Source: Tetradesmus obliquus
Lineage: Eukaryota > Chlorophyta > Chlorophyceae > Sphaeropleales > Scenedesmaceae
Direction of reading: 5' to 3'
Assembly (NCBI GenBank): GCA_030272155.1
Contig: CP126204.1
Coordinates: forward strand, 992,001-1,056,000
DNA: 64,000 nt
This document shows, piece by piece, positions 12,392 to 23,000 of the stretch. Positions within the stretch are counted from its first letter, which is position 1; every line of letters begins with the position of its first letter. The notes below the pieces were generated by a model that saw nothing but the letters and a program-made list of their open reading frames with translations, ran no database searches and was not told the origin of the DNA. The translations under genes and the position numbers were made by a program.

Positions 12392-14483
12392 GAGCAGGAG
12401 CAGGAGCAGAAGCGCCGGCTTCTGCAGGCAGCCAACGAGCGCCTCATCACTGCACAGTGTCGGCTTGAGTGCAACTGCAGCGCTGCACCTGGTTGCAATG
12501 GCAGGTGCTGCGGCCATGGTATTGCAATCTGAAACCACAGGAGTTGCTGTTTGAACGTCATGCAGGTGACGCGTGTGAAGCTGCAGCAGAAGCAGAAGGA
12601 GGGCATCGCAGAGGCACGAGCAGGGCGGCGCGGAGCGGTGAGCTTGAAACGGGTTGCCACAAGGCACAGCACGTGCTGCGGATGTTTGTCTGTGCGGCAC
12701 TGGTCCAAGTGTACATGTGCACAGCTGTGCGTGCCGCTCTATTGTGTCTCTTGCACTGCCTCTGTCACCCCTGACTCTGCTGCTGCCACTGCCACTCTGG
12801 CTGTTGTTGTTGCTGCTGCTACTGCCGCCGTTGTTGCTGCAGGGCAGCGTGTGGGGGTCTGGGGCAGCGGCTGTTGGGTGCGCCGCTCTGGCAGTGCTGA
12901 CAGGGCAGCATGCACTCTGGCAGGTGGGTTTGTATAAGAACGAAAGTACACATCCGCTGAGTCCTCAAGGACTGCATTGGATGCGAATCATTGTTTGTAT
13001 GGTTGGCAGGTGGGACACAGGCCCCGTGTTGTTAACGTGAGGGGTGTTGCACGAGGGGCTGATGCAAGCAAGTTGCAGGGGTGTGGCCAAAGTTTCAGCT
13101 GCAGCCGCCGCTACTAGGGCGCAGCTACCTGCATGACGGTGCATTGCATGCCATGCTGAAATGCACACACCATGAAGCTGTGTAGGTGTGGGTTCATGCT
13201 TGCAAAAGTAGGCGCGACTTGACTGAATCTCGCACCTTTGTGCCTGGCAGACGCTGGCAGTCGCTTTGTTGGGCCAAGCTTGCCTGTCTCCTGCTGCTGC
13301 TCCTGCTGCTGCTGCTGCTGCTGCTGCTGTCGCTGCAGGTGGGCTATGTTGCCAGCCTGGCAAGCAAGCTGGCGGACACCGTCTCCTCTGAGATCGGCAA
13401 GGTGGGAGCGCAGCAGCAGCAACAGGTGCTGCAGATCAGTACTGCTAGAGATGGTTGCAGTAGTACTGCCCCGTGTTTAGTTACAGGTGCCTCAAGGGGG
13501 ACAGGCACCTCTGGCTTCATTAGCTGCTCGCAAACCAGGCAGCGGGCGATGCAGCTTTCATGCAGCGTGCGGCGAAGAGCTCTTTCAACAGCCAGCTAGC
13601 TCCTCAAAGCAGGAGCCCGCCACAGATACATGTGCTGTATGCTGACTCCCTGGCCGCATTAAAATTCAAAACTTCAAACGCAGGCGTATGGCACGGCCAC
13701 CTTCCTCGTCACGTCACTGAAGCAGGTGCCACGTGGCACCGAGGGTGCCGTGAGTGTGGAGGGCAGCTTGGCGGGCTTCGTGGCGGCAGCCGGATTCTCA
13801 CTTTGCGCTGCGCTGGCTCTTCAGGTGAGTCGCAGGGTGTCACTTTGCGCTGGCTCTTCAGGTGAGTCGCAGGGTGTCACTTTGCGCTGCGCTGGCTCTT
13901 CAGGTGAGTCGCAGGGTGTCACTTTGCGCTGGCTCTTCAGGTGAGTCGCAGGGTGTCACTTTGCGCTGCGCTGGCTCTTCAGGTGAGTCGCAGGGTGTCA
14001 CTTTGCGCTGGCTCTTCAGGTGAGTCGCAGGGTGTCACTTTGCGCTGGCTCTTCAGGTGAGTCGCAGGGTGTCACTTTGCGCTGGCTCTTCAGGTGAGTC
14101 GCAGGGTGTCACTTTGCGCTGCGCTGGCTCTTCAGGTGAGTCGCAGGGTGTCATTTTCCTCAGGAGTGCTGTGACGCTGATCATGTTGCGAGGCAAATCA
14201 CAACTAGCTGTGCAGGCGGCCTACAATGGCTGTGCAGCCATGTCTGCGGGTTTTAGCTCTTACATTGCTGCTGCTGCTGCTGCTGCTGCAGGAGCCTTTT
14301 GCTGGCGCAGCGCTGCTGACCACCAGTGCTGCTGTGGCTGCCAACCTACTGGAAAGTTACCTGGGGGCAGCACTGCAGGGGCAATATGCTTGGATGACCA
14401 ACGATGTTGTGAATGTGATACAGACGTGTGCTGCAGCAGCATGCGCTGTTGCGGGGCGGCAACTTATTTTGGCTGCTGCCTAG
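10007..14483 (+). CDS. Fused phytol kinase (VTE5) - phytyl-phosphate kinase (VTE6, DUF92)
   Basis: VTE5 converts phytol to phytyl phosphate and VTE6 converts that to phytyl diphosphate for tocopherol and chlorophyll synthesis in plastids. Nine exons join in phase: 10007-10111, 10411-10478, 10784-11149, 11780-12248, 12566-12637, 12843-12923, 13339-13401, 13684-13824 and 14292-14483 (518 residues). The VTE5 half shows SRKLVHIISGLAFVLTWPLY, then ELLRGPLAYVLVLL, MMCGGDGLADIGGRR, and VESLPSRWLDDNITVSV. The VTE6 half shows AAANTAVFAAGLPVL, QKQKEGIAEARAGRRG, SKLADTVSSEIGK, VPRGTEGAVSVEG and WMTNDVVNVI before the stop. The 156-codon exon 11780-12248 carries the end of VTE5 and the start of VTE6 with no stop, so the fusion does not depend on a splice guess. 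No transit peptide is seen; the frame is open to 9959 and an upstream exon is likely. Arabidopsis encodes the two enzymes separately. Confidence 0.9.
11517..11774 (+). repeat. Two 129-bp acceptor-side ghost copies before VTE5 exon 4
   Basis: The block running from the CAG acceptor through the reading ALSYFMHFGYLPQLQALGT and on into intron-like sequence is repeated with a period of 129 bp. Copies start near 11517 and 11646, before the intact exon at 11780. Copies 1 and 2 diverge after GLY-THR and lack a donor, so only the third can be the real exon. Confidence 0.85.
13801..14150 (+). repeat. 37/42-bp minisatellite carrying nine 5' splice sites (VTE6 intron)
   Basis: Nine copies of gtgagtcgcagggtgtca occur at 13825, 13862, 13904, 13941, 13983, 14020, 14057, 14094 and 14136. 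Spacing alternates between 37 and 42 bp, the longer units having an extra gcgct. The array is built from the last bases of exon 8 plus the start of its intron, so every unit ends in CAG followed by a perfect GTGAGT donor. Confidence 0.92.
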
Positions 14484-15046
14484 GTGGCGTGTTAGGTCAA
14501 CCGAGAGTACATTGCTTCATCCAAAACTGGCGCTGCACAAGTGCCACTGACGGCTTCAGCCTGTGTGTTTTACATTTAGCAATGTGCATGGCTTGATGGA
14601 TTGTTGCACGTAGTCACTGTGGGCAGCCTTGTGTATTATATATATGTCATTTATAATATGTATCACCAGCCACTGTGGCTTGGGGCCATGACATTGTGAA
14701 TTATGTGAAATCTGAGCACTGCAGTCCCAGGCTCCTCCAGAGCTTCCGCCTCCACATCTGTCAAGCGCTTGCCCAACAAGCCTGCTGCTGCTCAGCCATG
14801 TGCACCACAGCAGGCACCAGCAACTGCTGCATTTGTAGCGGCAGCGCACGTACTTTCAGCCTACCAGCGCAGCAGCCCGTAACTGTAACACGGCCATGCA
14901 CAGCTGCCGGCCAACATGTGCTGCTCCTGACGCAGCATGAGCCGCTGCTTGTGCACTAAAGCCGTGGACCCAGCTGCTGCCTCTGCCTGCCTGGCATCAG
15001 GCACAGCAGTTAACATGTATGAACAGCCTGATTTGTGCGGGTGCTT

Positions 15047-15729
15047 TCAATTGCCCAAGCATTGAAGGAGGAATTGGGTACTGATTCTAACCCTCATGAG
15101 CGGTATATTGGCTCGCTGGGCGGGTGCCTGAGGTAGGTCCGTCCTATACGTTGGTATCGGTGTTGGTTTTGTTATAGCAGCCTCTTGCTGCACCAAAGGC
15201 TGGCTATCAGGATCAGCTTGTGCCGCTGATACAGTGTCACCAGCATCTGCTGCTGCTACTGCACTCACTGGCAGTGGCGGCGGCGGCGGCAGATCTGCAA
15301 CCGCACAGGCACTGGCACTGCCGGTAGCATCTGCAAGTTTGCTGCCAGTGCCTGCCAAAAGCTGCTGCGGCAGCTGCAGCAGCAACACGCGCAGGGAGCT
15401 GCAATCCACACACTCTGACAGTGCTGCTGCTTTGCGGCACAGCTCCTGCACACACACCTGCAGCAGCTCATGCGACAGCTCAGTATTGGTGGCAGTGCTG
15501 CCTGCAGCTGCAGACTCAATGCCTGCCCCGCCTTCGCTGCTCTGCTGTGCTGCAGCAGGAACGGCTTGCAAGCCGCCTGTCCTGCTGCTGCTGCTGCCGC
15601 CCCTGAACTTCCGGTCCATCTTGGACGAGCCGCGTCCTGCTTGGCTAGCAATGTGCAGCACCAGCAGCAACATGTGCCTTGAGCATTGCTCTGCTGCCAG
15701 CTGCCCAGCCTGGTCCCTGCCTGCTGCTA

Positions 15730-15760
<31 letters not shown>

Positions 15761-15877
15761 CACTGCTGAGAGCTGCAGCAGCTGGGGCTGCGTCCACTTG
15801 CCATGCTGCAGGAAGAGAAATTTGACGTGTACGGCACGAAAATTCTTGTGAGAATTCTGTTGCTTGCTTGGTGACAT
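15047..15877 (-). CDS. Hypothetical low-complexity protein
   Basis: A long open frame on the minus strand with an ATG at 15877 and a stop at 15047 could encode 276 residues. It is rich in Ala, Ser and Gln. A helix-like segment, SHELLQVCVQELCRKAAAL, near the middle and a PPPPPLP run are the only features that stand out. A CTTCCTGCAG acceptor-like site before HGKWTQPQLLQLS suggests that the frame may be split by an intron. No family is recognised. Confidence 0.35.
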
Positions 15878-16331
15878 TTGTTGCAAGCGTACGTCTATTA
15901 CTGAATGCAGTTCACTTCGCCCCCAACTTGTTGGGCCACAACAATCGTTCTTTATCACCTCAGGAAGCTGCAGTCAGCACTGGTGCTGATCTTGCGTGTT
16001 CTGCTGGGTCAGCCTCAAGAGCGGAGATCTATTCTACTTCTGCAACGCATAAAGCTTAAAGTCACAAGCATCACAAGCTCCTTTGGGCTCAAAGCAACCT
16101 TGCTTCTCCAACTGGTTTGCTTGCAGCGGTTTTAGGGCTGTACATCACGTGATGAATTTGAACTAGCGTTTACATGAGGGCATATTGCATCGCGCTGCCG
16201 CGGACCCCAGTGAGTTTGTTCAGCGCAGAACATGCTTAATGTCGTGGTTTTGATCGAATCGTAGGTGTATAGCTACACACACTGCAACCGCGACAGTCGC
16301 AGCTTCTCCTTCTCTTCAGGCACACAGGGCA

Positions 16332-17706
16332 ATGAGTATGGAGCCTAACACACCCAACGAAGTTCTAGCTTGCGTGATGGAGGGTCATTCGATCGCAGAG
16401 CTAGGCCCGCAGGGCCTGGCTCGCTTGGCAGCCAGCAGCAAGAGCTTGCAGCATAACTGTCGAGGCCATCGCCTGCCGCGACGGCCTTGTCCTGCTGAAA
16501 TCTGCGGTAGAACGGCACGCAAAAGCAGATGTTACTATTCGAAGGAGGTCAACAAGGAGATGAAGGCAGTAGGGTGGCTGGCAGCTCTGCTGCTGCGCAA
16601 GGCGCCTGAAGCTGCAGCAGATGTGACAACACGGCTGCTCAACCTTCCAGATGTGCCGCCTGAACTGGCTGTTCAGCTGGTGTCAGCCGGCATGCGCTTT
16701 AGCCATGCACAACTGCTGGCTGCAGCTGACAGCATGGTGGCAAGAGTGGACGTGTGGGTGCAGGCGCAGCAGCAGCTACGCGTAGAGAGCAACATCCCTG
16801 CAGCAGCTATCGCTATCTGCTGCAATGACAACAGGGTGAGTGTAGTTACTGCAATAAGGGATGGTGGGTTGATCAGCCTAAGACCTGTACACATGCGTTC
16901 GTCTGTTGACATGGCTGGGATCTTGGTTGGGTAGCCAACTTTTACAGCCTGGCTGAGCGCACTGCTTAGAACGCAGGCTTGATGTGGTTGTTGCAGAGCT
17001 CATTGATAAACCCATAATGCTGCTGCTGCTGCTGCTGTGTTATCAGGACAACATCCAACAGGCAATCGGCGACGGCCACAGTGCTGACTTGCTGCAGCTG
17101 GCCATGAACTGCAGCAGCTCAGCGACAGCGACAGTGGTCATTCGTTGCCTGCCAGCTGCAGTGGCACAAGAAGCTCTGCGAGAGCCTGACGTGGCTCGCA
17201 AGCTGCTGCTGACAGCAGCAACGCGGCATCACACAGCAGCAGTGCTGCACATGGCGTGCCTGCCAGGCATGCAGCAGCACGTGGATGCAGCGACGCTGCA
17301 CGCAGTGCTAATGCAGATTCAGCGGACCGACGACGCGCATGTTAGTGAGTGCGCGCAGCACCTGTGCAGGCTGCCAGCGGCACAGCAGCTCAGCAGCGAG
17401 GCAGTGCTGCAGCTGATGCGAGGTGCAGTGCCGAGCTCGTGCTTCACCCTTGTGGCATTGTGTGGGCTCCCCGCAGCAGCGCATCTCACCAGCGAGGCAG
17501 TGTTTGGGCTTTTCAGAAGCGCTTCAGGATACTCTCCAAGGTCCATAGACGTATTGTCAGATGGCCTGCCACCAATGGTCCTCAAGCGGCTCAGCAGTCA
17601 GCAGATGGCGCAGCTAACGAAAGCAGCCAAAGCTGATGGCCTGCGCGTGATCATTGCGGCACTGCGCGACCTGGGGAAAAAGCTGACGCGGTTGCGCAGA
17701 TACTAG
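16332..17706 (+). CDS. Ala/Leu-rich protein with an F-box-like N terminus
   Basis: Two exons, 16332-16835 and 17047-17706, join in phase to give 387 residues. The first starts MSMEPNTPNEVLACVMEG and continues with GPQGLARLAASSKSLQ, which has the spacing of an F-box (a Skp1-binding motif) but lacks its usual Leu-Pro. The rest is helical and repeat-like: segments such as LCRLPAAQQLSSEAVLQLM and LCGLPAAAHLTSEAVFGLF recur at about 40-residue spacing, as in a helical solenoid. The ending is basic (KKLTRLRRY). The donor is GTGAGT and the acceptor TATCAG. F-box identity is tentative; the exon model is good. Confidence 0.6.
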
Positions 17707-19368
17707 CAGCAGCTGTGTGAGCATGGCAGCGATCGGCGCTGCATCTCCCAGCTGTGCGGGTAAAAGCAATGGCGTCAAAGTAGGCTGTGAGACAGCTCAA
17801 CAGTGGATGATGACCATGCCTGAAACAGGCGTGAGCCAGGGCAGTGCATTTGTCTATAGGGTCCTTTCCTTGCTTATGCTGCCAGCAGCGCAGCAGCTCA
17901 GCAGGGTGGCAGGCAGGCGGGCAGTGGCGCAGCTGCTGCAGACATGGTGTGTACAGGAGAGCTGCGCTGTTGATTGGGTGCGTGTGGAGGTTATGCCTTC
18001 AGAGCAGTAGTGCTGCAACACGGCGATGCATGCTGTGTGGTGGGGTCTTGTTCTGAGCATGCTCCAGCTCTATGCCCGTGTTGCTGCAATTGCACATGAT
18101 TTGGCTCTTATGCATGTGTCATGTGTTGGGCCGATGGTGTTACTGCTATGGCTTGATGGGTAACATGATGATGATCATGATGTGTTGGGCGCATGACGGG
18201 TCATGTGTTGCACTGGACGTGCAGGGCGTGCAGTGCACGTGTTGCCTGCAGCTGTTGTATGCGCATGCTGTGTGTTGTTGCTGTTCTGTGCTCTTAGGTG
18301 TTGTACTGTTCAAGAAGTGCTTCACGCCGGAATCCATGCTTGCATATGGTCAGTACACGAGCTGCCACACGGTGTTGACTGTTTTATGTTGCTGCAGCAT
18401 ACTTATTGTTGTACTTTGTTGCTGTACTTCATAGGTTGTTCCTTTTTGGCTACTGGCTGCAGTGCTAACACAGTGTCACCGCTGTACAGCAACGGTACAA
18501 CCAGCTTTGTTGCATATGCAGGTAGCCGGTTAATTTCTAGGTTGTAGAACAGATATATTATCGTTCTGGTTGCCATGTGGCAGGGAGTGCTACCCGTCAA
18601 CACATCGTACTCTGTGGCAGCTGATGGTGTGGTCCGCTGTTGTCTACTTAGCAAAATCACTGAAGACCCAGCCAGTTGTTTCTGTCGACTGGAGTTGAAG
18701 CTCCTTACTAATAACAATTTGAACTGGCGAGCAGCCATTGGCTTGGTGCACTTCAACCGGTAACGTAGAAAGTTGCCCTTTTTAAGAATGACATGAGAGA
18801 GGCGTACCAGATGTGAACCACCTCAGGAGTTCAAGCACACAACCCCAAAACCCAACAATCGCCACAGCCTGCGAATTGCAGGCTGGCTTCAGAAACGGCA
18901 AACACAAGCAGCAGCATGCAGCCGCCAATCACCTAGTCTCTACCGTGCAGCTACTCGTATGATAGTTCCTTGCGTTCCGCATAATTTGTCAGGTCATGCA
19001 CACCCCCTGCTGCGTGGGCAACATAGTCATTCTGCAACTCCTTTTACACACGCGACATGCATGTGCGTGCATTAAATCTCTTGCGTGGCGGCAGTGGGTG
19101 GAATCTGGATGTGGGTACCTGCAATTTGCTGCTAGCACACGGTGCGCTAGCAGCAGGCAGCTGCCGCCCTCAAACCTCCAGCTGCAGCAGGAGTGCGCCA
19201 TGCACACATGGACCTGCTCACAGAATCCCAAAGATTGCACTTCATATTTTGCGACTCTCCGGCAGAACTCCAGCCCCACAGCACCAGCAGCGCGACATGA
19301 ATTGATGGTGCCAGGACCCGCATGCAACTATCCCATCCCTCAGATGAATTTACTTTACATCTGCATCT
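17707..19368. other. Gene-poor stretch with a decayed copy and a dispersed motif
   Basis: No gene recognised. At about 17878-17925 a copy of the LPAAQQLS segment of the upstream gene continues into sequence that does not match it. At 18146-18180 the 22-base motif gctatggcttgatgggtaac is followed by a short tga-rich run, the same arrangement as at 38210. The rest is TG-rich and AT-richer than the genes. Confidence 0.5.
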
Positions 19369-20022
19369 TCATGTACGCGGCTGAAACAGCAGCGGCAGCC
19401 CGTCTTTAGCAGTCAAGTTGATGTGGTACACCGCCCGCTGCCGCAGCGGCACCATGCTAGGAGGGTCAGGGCAGCCAGGCCAGGCGCCTGCATCAGCCCC
19501 TGCACCAGCCGCTGTATATTTAGCACCACACCCAAGACCACTGGTGTCTGTGCCAGCAGCAGCACTGTAGTCAGCAGCCGCGAGTAGCTCCGGCGCTGGC
19601 TTCACCACAAAGCGTGCCACGATGGTGGCCACAATGGCCTGCATCTCAACACGCGCCAGCGCCTGGGCGATGCAGTCCCGGGGGCCCAGGCTGAACGGCA
19701 TCGCCTCACGCAGGGCGCTGCGCTGCTGCTGCTGCTGCTGCTGCTGCGAAGCAGCTGGCTTGCACATGTTTGCTGCCGGACCACGACCTCCTGCTGCACA
19801 GCTGTCTGCAGCTCCAGCTGCATTGCCAGCAGTACTGCCAGTGGTTGCATCCGCAGAGTCAGCAGGCGCTGACTCATTGGATGATGAGCTGGTGCTGCTG
19901 GTGAGCTTGTGAGTTTTATACTGCTCACAGTTGGGCAGGTGTGCCAGCCAGCGGGTGGGGTCAAAGCTGAGTGCATCAGCACCGTAGTTGACTTGGCTGA
20001 GGCCCATGGGGTACGGCGCACT

Positions 20023-20057
<35 letters not shown>

Positions 20058-23000
20058 GGCATGGTCGGTCGGTATACACAACAAAAATGAAGAGTGTGGC
20101 ACACATCGCATACACATCCTTGCTGTATGTGGACTGATGGGTGAGCCGTGAATGCAGGTTGTTGTTTGAATAAGCAGCCGGCCAAACACACCGTGTCACC
20201 AATTGAACTGCAAATCCAGCTGCTCTCACCAGATGATGATGCTGTTGGGCGGCACCTTGTGCCCACACACGTCTATGGCACGGTCTGCGGGGGTTGCGCG
20301 CGCTGTGCCAGTTGCATCTGGGGGAAACATCCTGCACAGCACAGCACAGCAGGTACGGGCAGTTTGGCTAATGATCAGCAGGCGTTCAGCGCTGCAAGTC
20401 ACAAGTTCCAAGTCCTACGCATCAGAAGCAGGCAAGCCTGCTTGAGCCGATGCTCTTCCGTGCGTAAATCAGAGAAGGACAAGGACCGCTCAGCGCTACG
20501 GTGCCAGTTGCATCTGGCGGAGACATTCTGCACAGCGCATCAAAGTAGCAAAGAGCTCAAGGTCAGCACAGTCCACGCACTCACTCTGCTGCTGTTGCTC
20601 AGCAGTACCAGCAGCGATAGCTGCTGGTGCGTCACAATAGTGCACAAGCCTAGGCCTGGCGCCTGTGCACATGTGGCAATCTGCAGCAATCCGCGCACCT
20701 CAGCGTCTCCTGGATCACCGCGGCAAGGTAGAGCACCCTGGAGCAGTCCTCAAACTCAAAATGCGTGACACCCTTGCCGCTGCTCATTCCCCGCCATCCC
20801 AGCCATATACAGGATGACCCAAGGGGGGGCCACTCCCTGACAGCACCATCATTCCTTTCCTCCTGAGAACTTCAAGATATGTTATATATTATAGCAAATA
20901 ACTAATGTCATTTTTTGAGGGGAATCTGAGGTACATTTTGGAAGGGGGGGTGGGGGGGTGTCTGGGGGGCTGGTCACTTTTTGTCTCAAGTTTTTTTTAT
21001 CTTTTTGGTTATGAGCTTGATGGAAGGCAGAGCAAGCTCCTTTGAAAGCTTACATCATGTTCTATCATTTCCACACGTAAATGTTACCAGTAAACAATCA
21101 CAGACATGTGGAGCAGCTGGCCAGCCATGGCAATGGACTGACCTCACGTCGAACCCCAGCAACAGCAAGTTTTTTGGGCCAGATCAGAGCAGCAGAATGG
21201 TCCCTGAAACATGCGTGAACACAGCTCAGGCCGTAAAAACGTGTCGTTGCAGCTATATGATAGCGAAAAATCAAGTAACAGGCCTATACACGCGACTTTT
21301 GGGGCGACGGCGGGGGGGGGGGGGGGGGGGGGGGGGGGGCTGGGCCCTGGTGGGGTTTCGGTGCTGCTGTCCCGGACTTTCTGGAGTCCCCCCCCCCCTG
21401 GATGACCACCCAAAAACATCTCCACAATCACGCAAGCCACCCACCCACCTGCAACACAAAAGGCAACAGCCCCCGCTGCTGCATCTACAAAGCCAGCTGC
21501 TGCATTCCACAAATTATTTACTTGCTGAGCAGGCAGCAGCCGCACTGCGCACCTCAGCGTCTCCTGGATCACTGCAGCAAGGTAGCGCAGCCTGGAGCAG
21601 TCCTCAAACTCAAACGCCCGCGGCTGCAGCTGCTTTCCATGCACCAGCAGCCCAGCTTCTTGCAGCTCCTGCTCCAACCGCTGCTGCGCCTCGGGATGCA
21701 TCGCCAGCAGCGCCAGCGCCCAGGCGGCGCCGTGTGATGCTGCTTCGAATCCTGCTGAGGCCAAGGTGCCTAGCTCGACGCCGATGCGGGAGAGGGTGCA
21801 GAGGGGCTGCCCTGTGGCGGGGTCCTTGGCTGCCAGCAGCAGACCTGCAGGCATAGCAGCATACAGCATACCATATCAACTGTTGTAGTTATTCATACAT
21901 AGCATGCAACCGTACGGCTGAAATGTTCCCATCACACCTCATGAGTTTGCCTTGCGTGTGATGTGTTGCACTGTCTGTGCTAAACGCTTGTGTTGGGCAT
22001 GGGCTGGCACAGCTAATGCTGCAGGGGCGTTAGCGCTACGGCTTGACGGACAAGCAGTAAAAGAAGGCATACATTGTTATCACGCTGTTAATGGCGGCAG
22101 TTGTGTTGCTGCTGCAGCTCACCTCCCACAGAGTAGGGTTGCAGGGATCCCTGGGGCGCCTGGCTCATGCGCAGCGCCAGCTGCTGAGCAAACTCGTTGA
22201 AGCGCCTGCAGGAACAAAACAGGGGCAGCAGAACAGTGGGCGCATGGCATTGTACAGCATTGCTGACATTTCAAAGTTTGAGCAAGCTGTGCCTGCTACA
22301 GTTGTGCGTGATAAACCTGAGGTATGGTTGCTCACATGTGGCGGCCGTCAAGCCAGCCACTGTTGGGATGTTGCTGTTACGTCCACTACACTGACATTTG
22401 CCATACTGCAGTTACAACCTACGACTCACTTGCAGCTGCGCCAGTCTGCCCTGGCCCTGGAGCTCCACAGCCAGGACATCTGCCACAGGGGGTCTCCAGC
22501 AAAGTGGTGGGCTGCCTCCGTCATGTCGCGCACCACTGCCAGGTACTCGTTGTTGCTGCAGCAGCAGGATGTGGTGGGCAGAGGATGCACAGCAGCATGA
22601 GAACAGCAGCAGACTCAGCACAAGACCTGTCAGGTGCCACACGTGTGTTCTTAGCTTTTTCGAGGTGGATATCCTGCTCAATGGTTTGTATGCTGCAGCA
22701 AGACAGATGATGCTTTTTTTGCTTGGACAAGTAATAGAAATACAAGGTGCATATATTTGCTTTGATATCTACAAAGGTAAACATCACTGGTTTGGTTTCG
22801 TCATCCACAGCCAGAAAGATGACTGCGCTTGCTGTGTGTACTGTCACAAGGTGCAGCCGCCTCACCAGTCCACCACTGCGCCCTGGTCCTCCCCGTATGT
22901 GACGGTGGAGATGACGTCACAGTTGATGCGCTCACACATGTTCTGGATGTCCACTGCGCGCAGACAGCAGCCATGTGCCATATACAATAAATTTTTGGTG

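Noticed and set aside
13801..14150. CRISPR-like array
   Set aside because: Units are directly adjacent with no unique spacers, derive from an exon edge, and the genome is eukaryotic.
15047..15877. Centromere histone-fold protein (CENP-X/MHF2) match
   Set aside because: Only a short helix and a Leu-Pro-Gln-Leu-Leu pattern resemble it; order and length do not fit.
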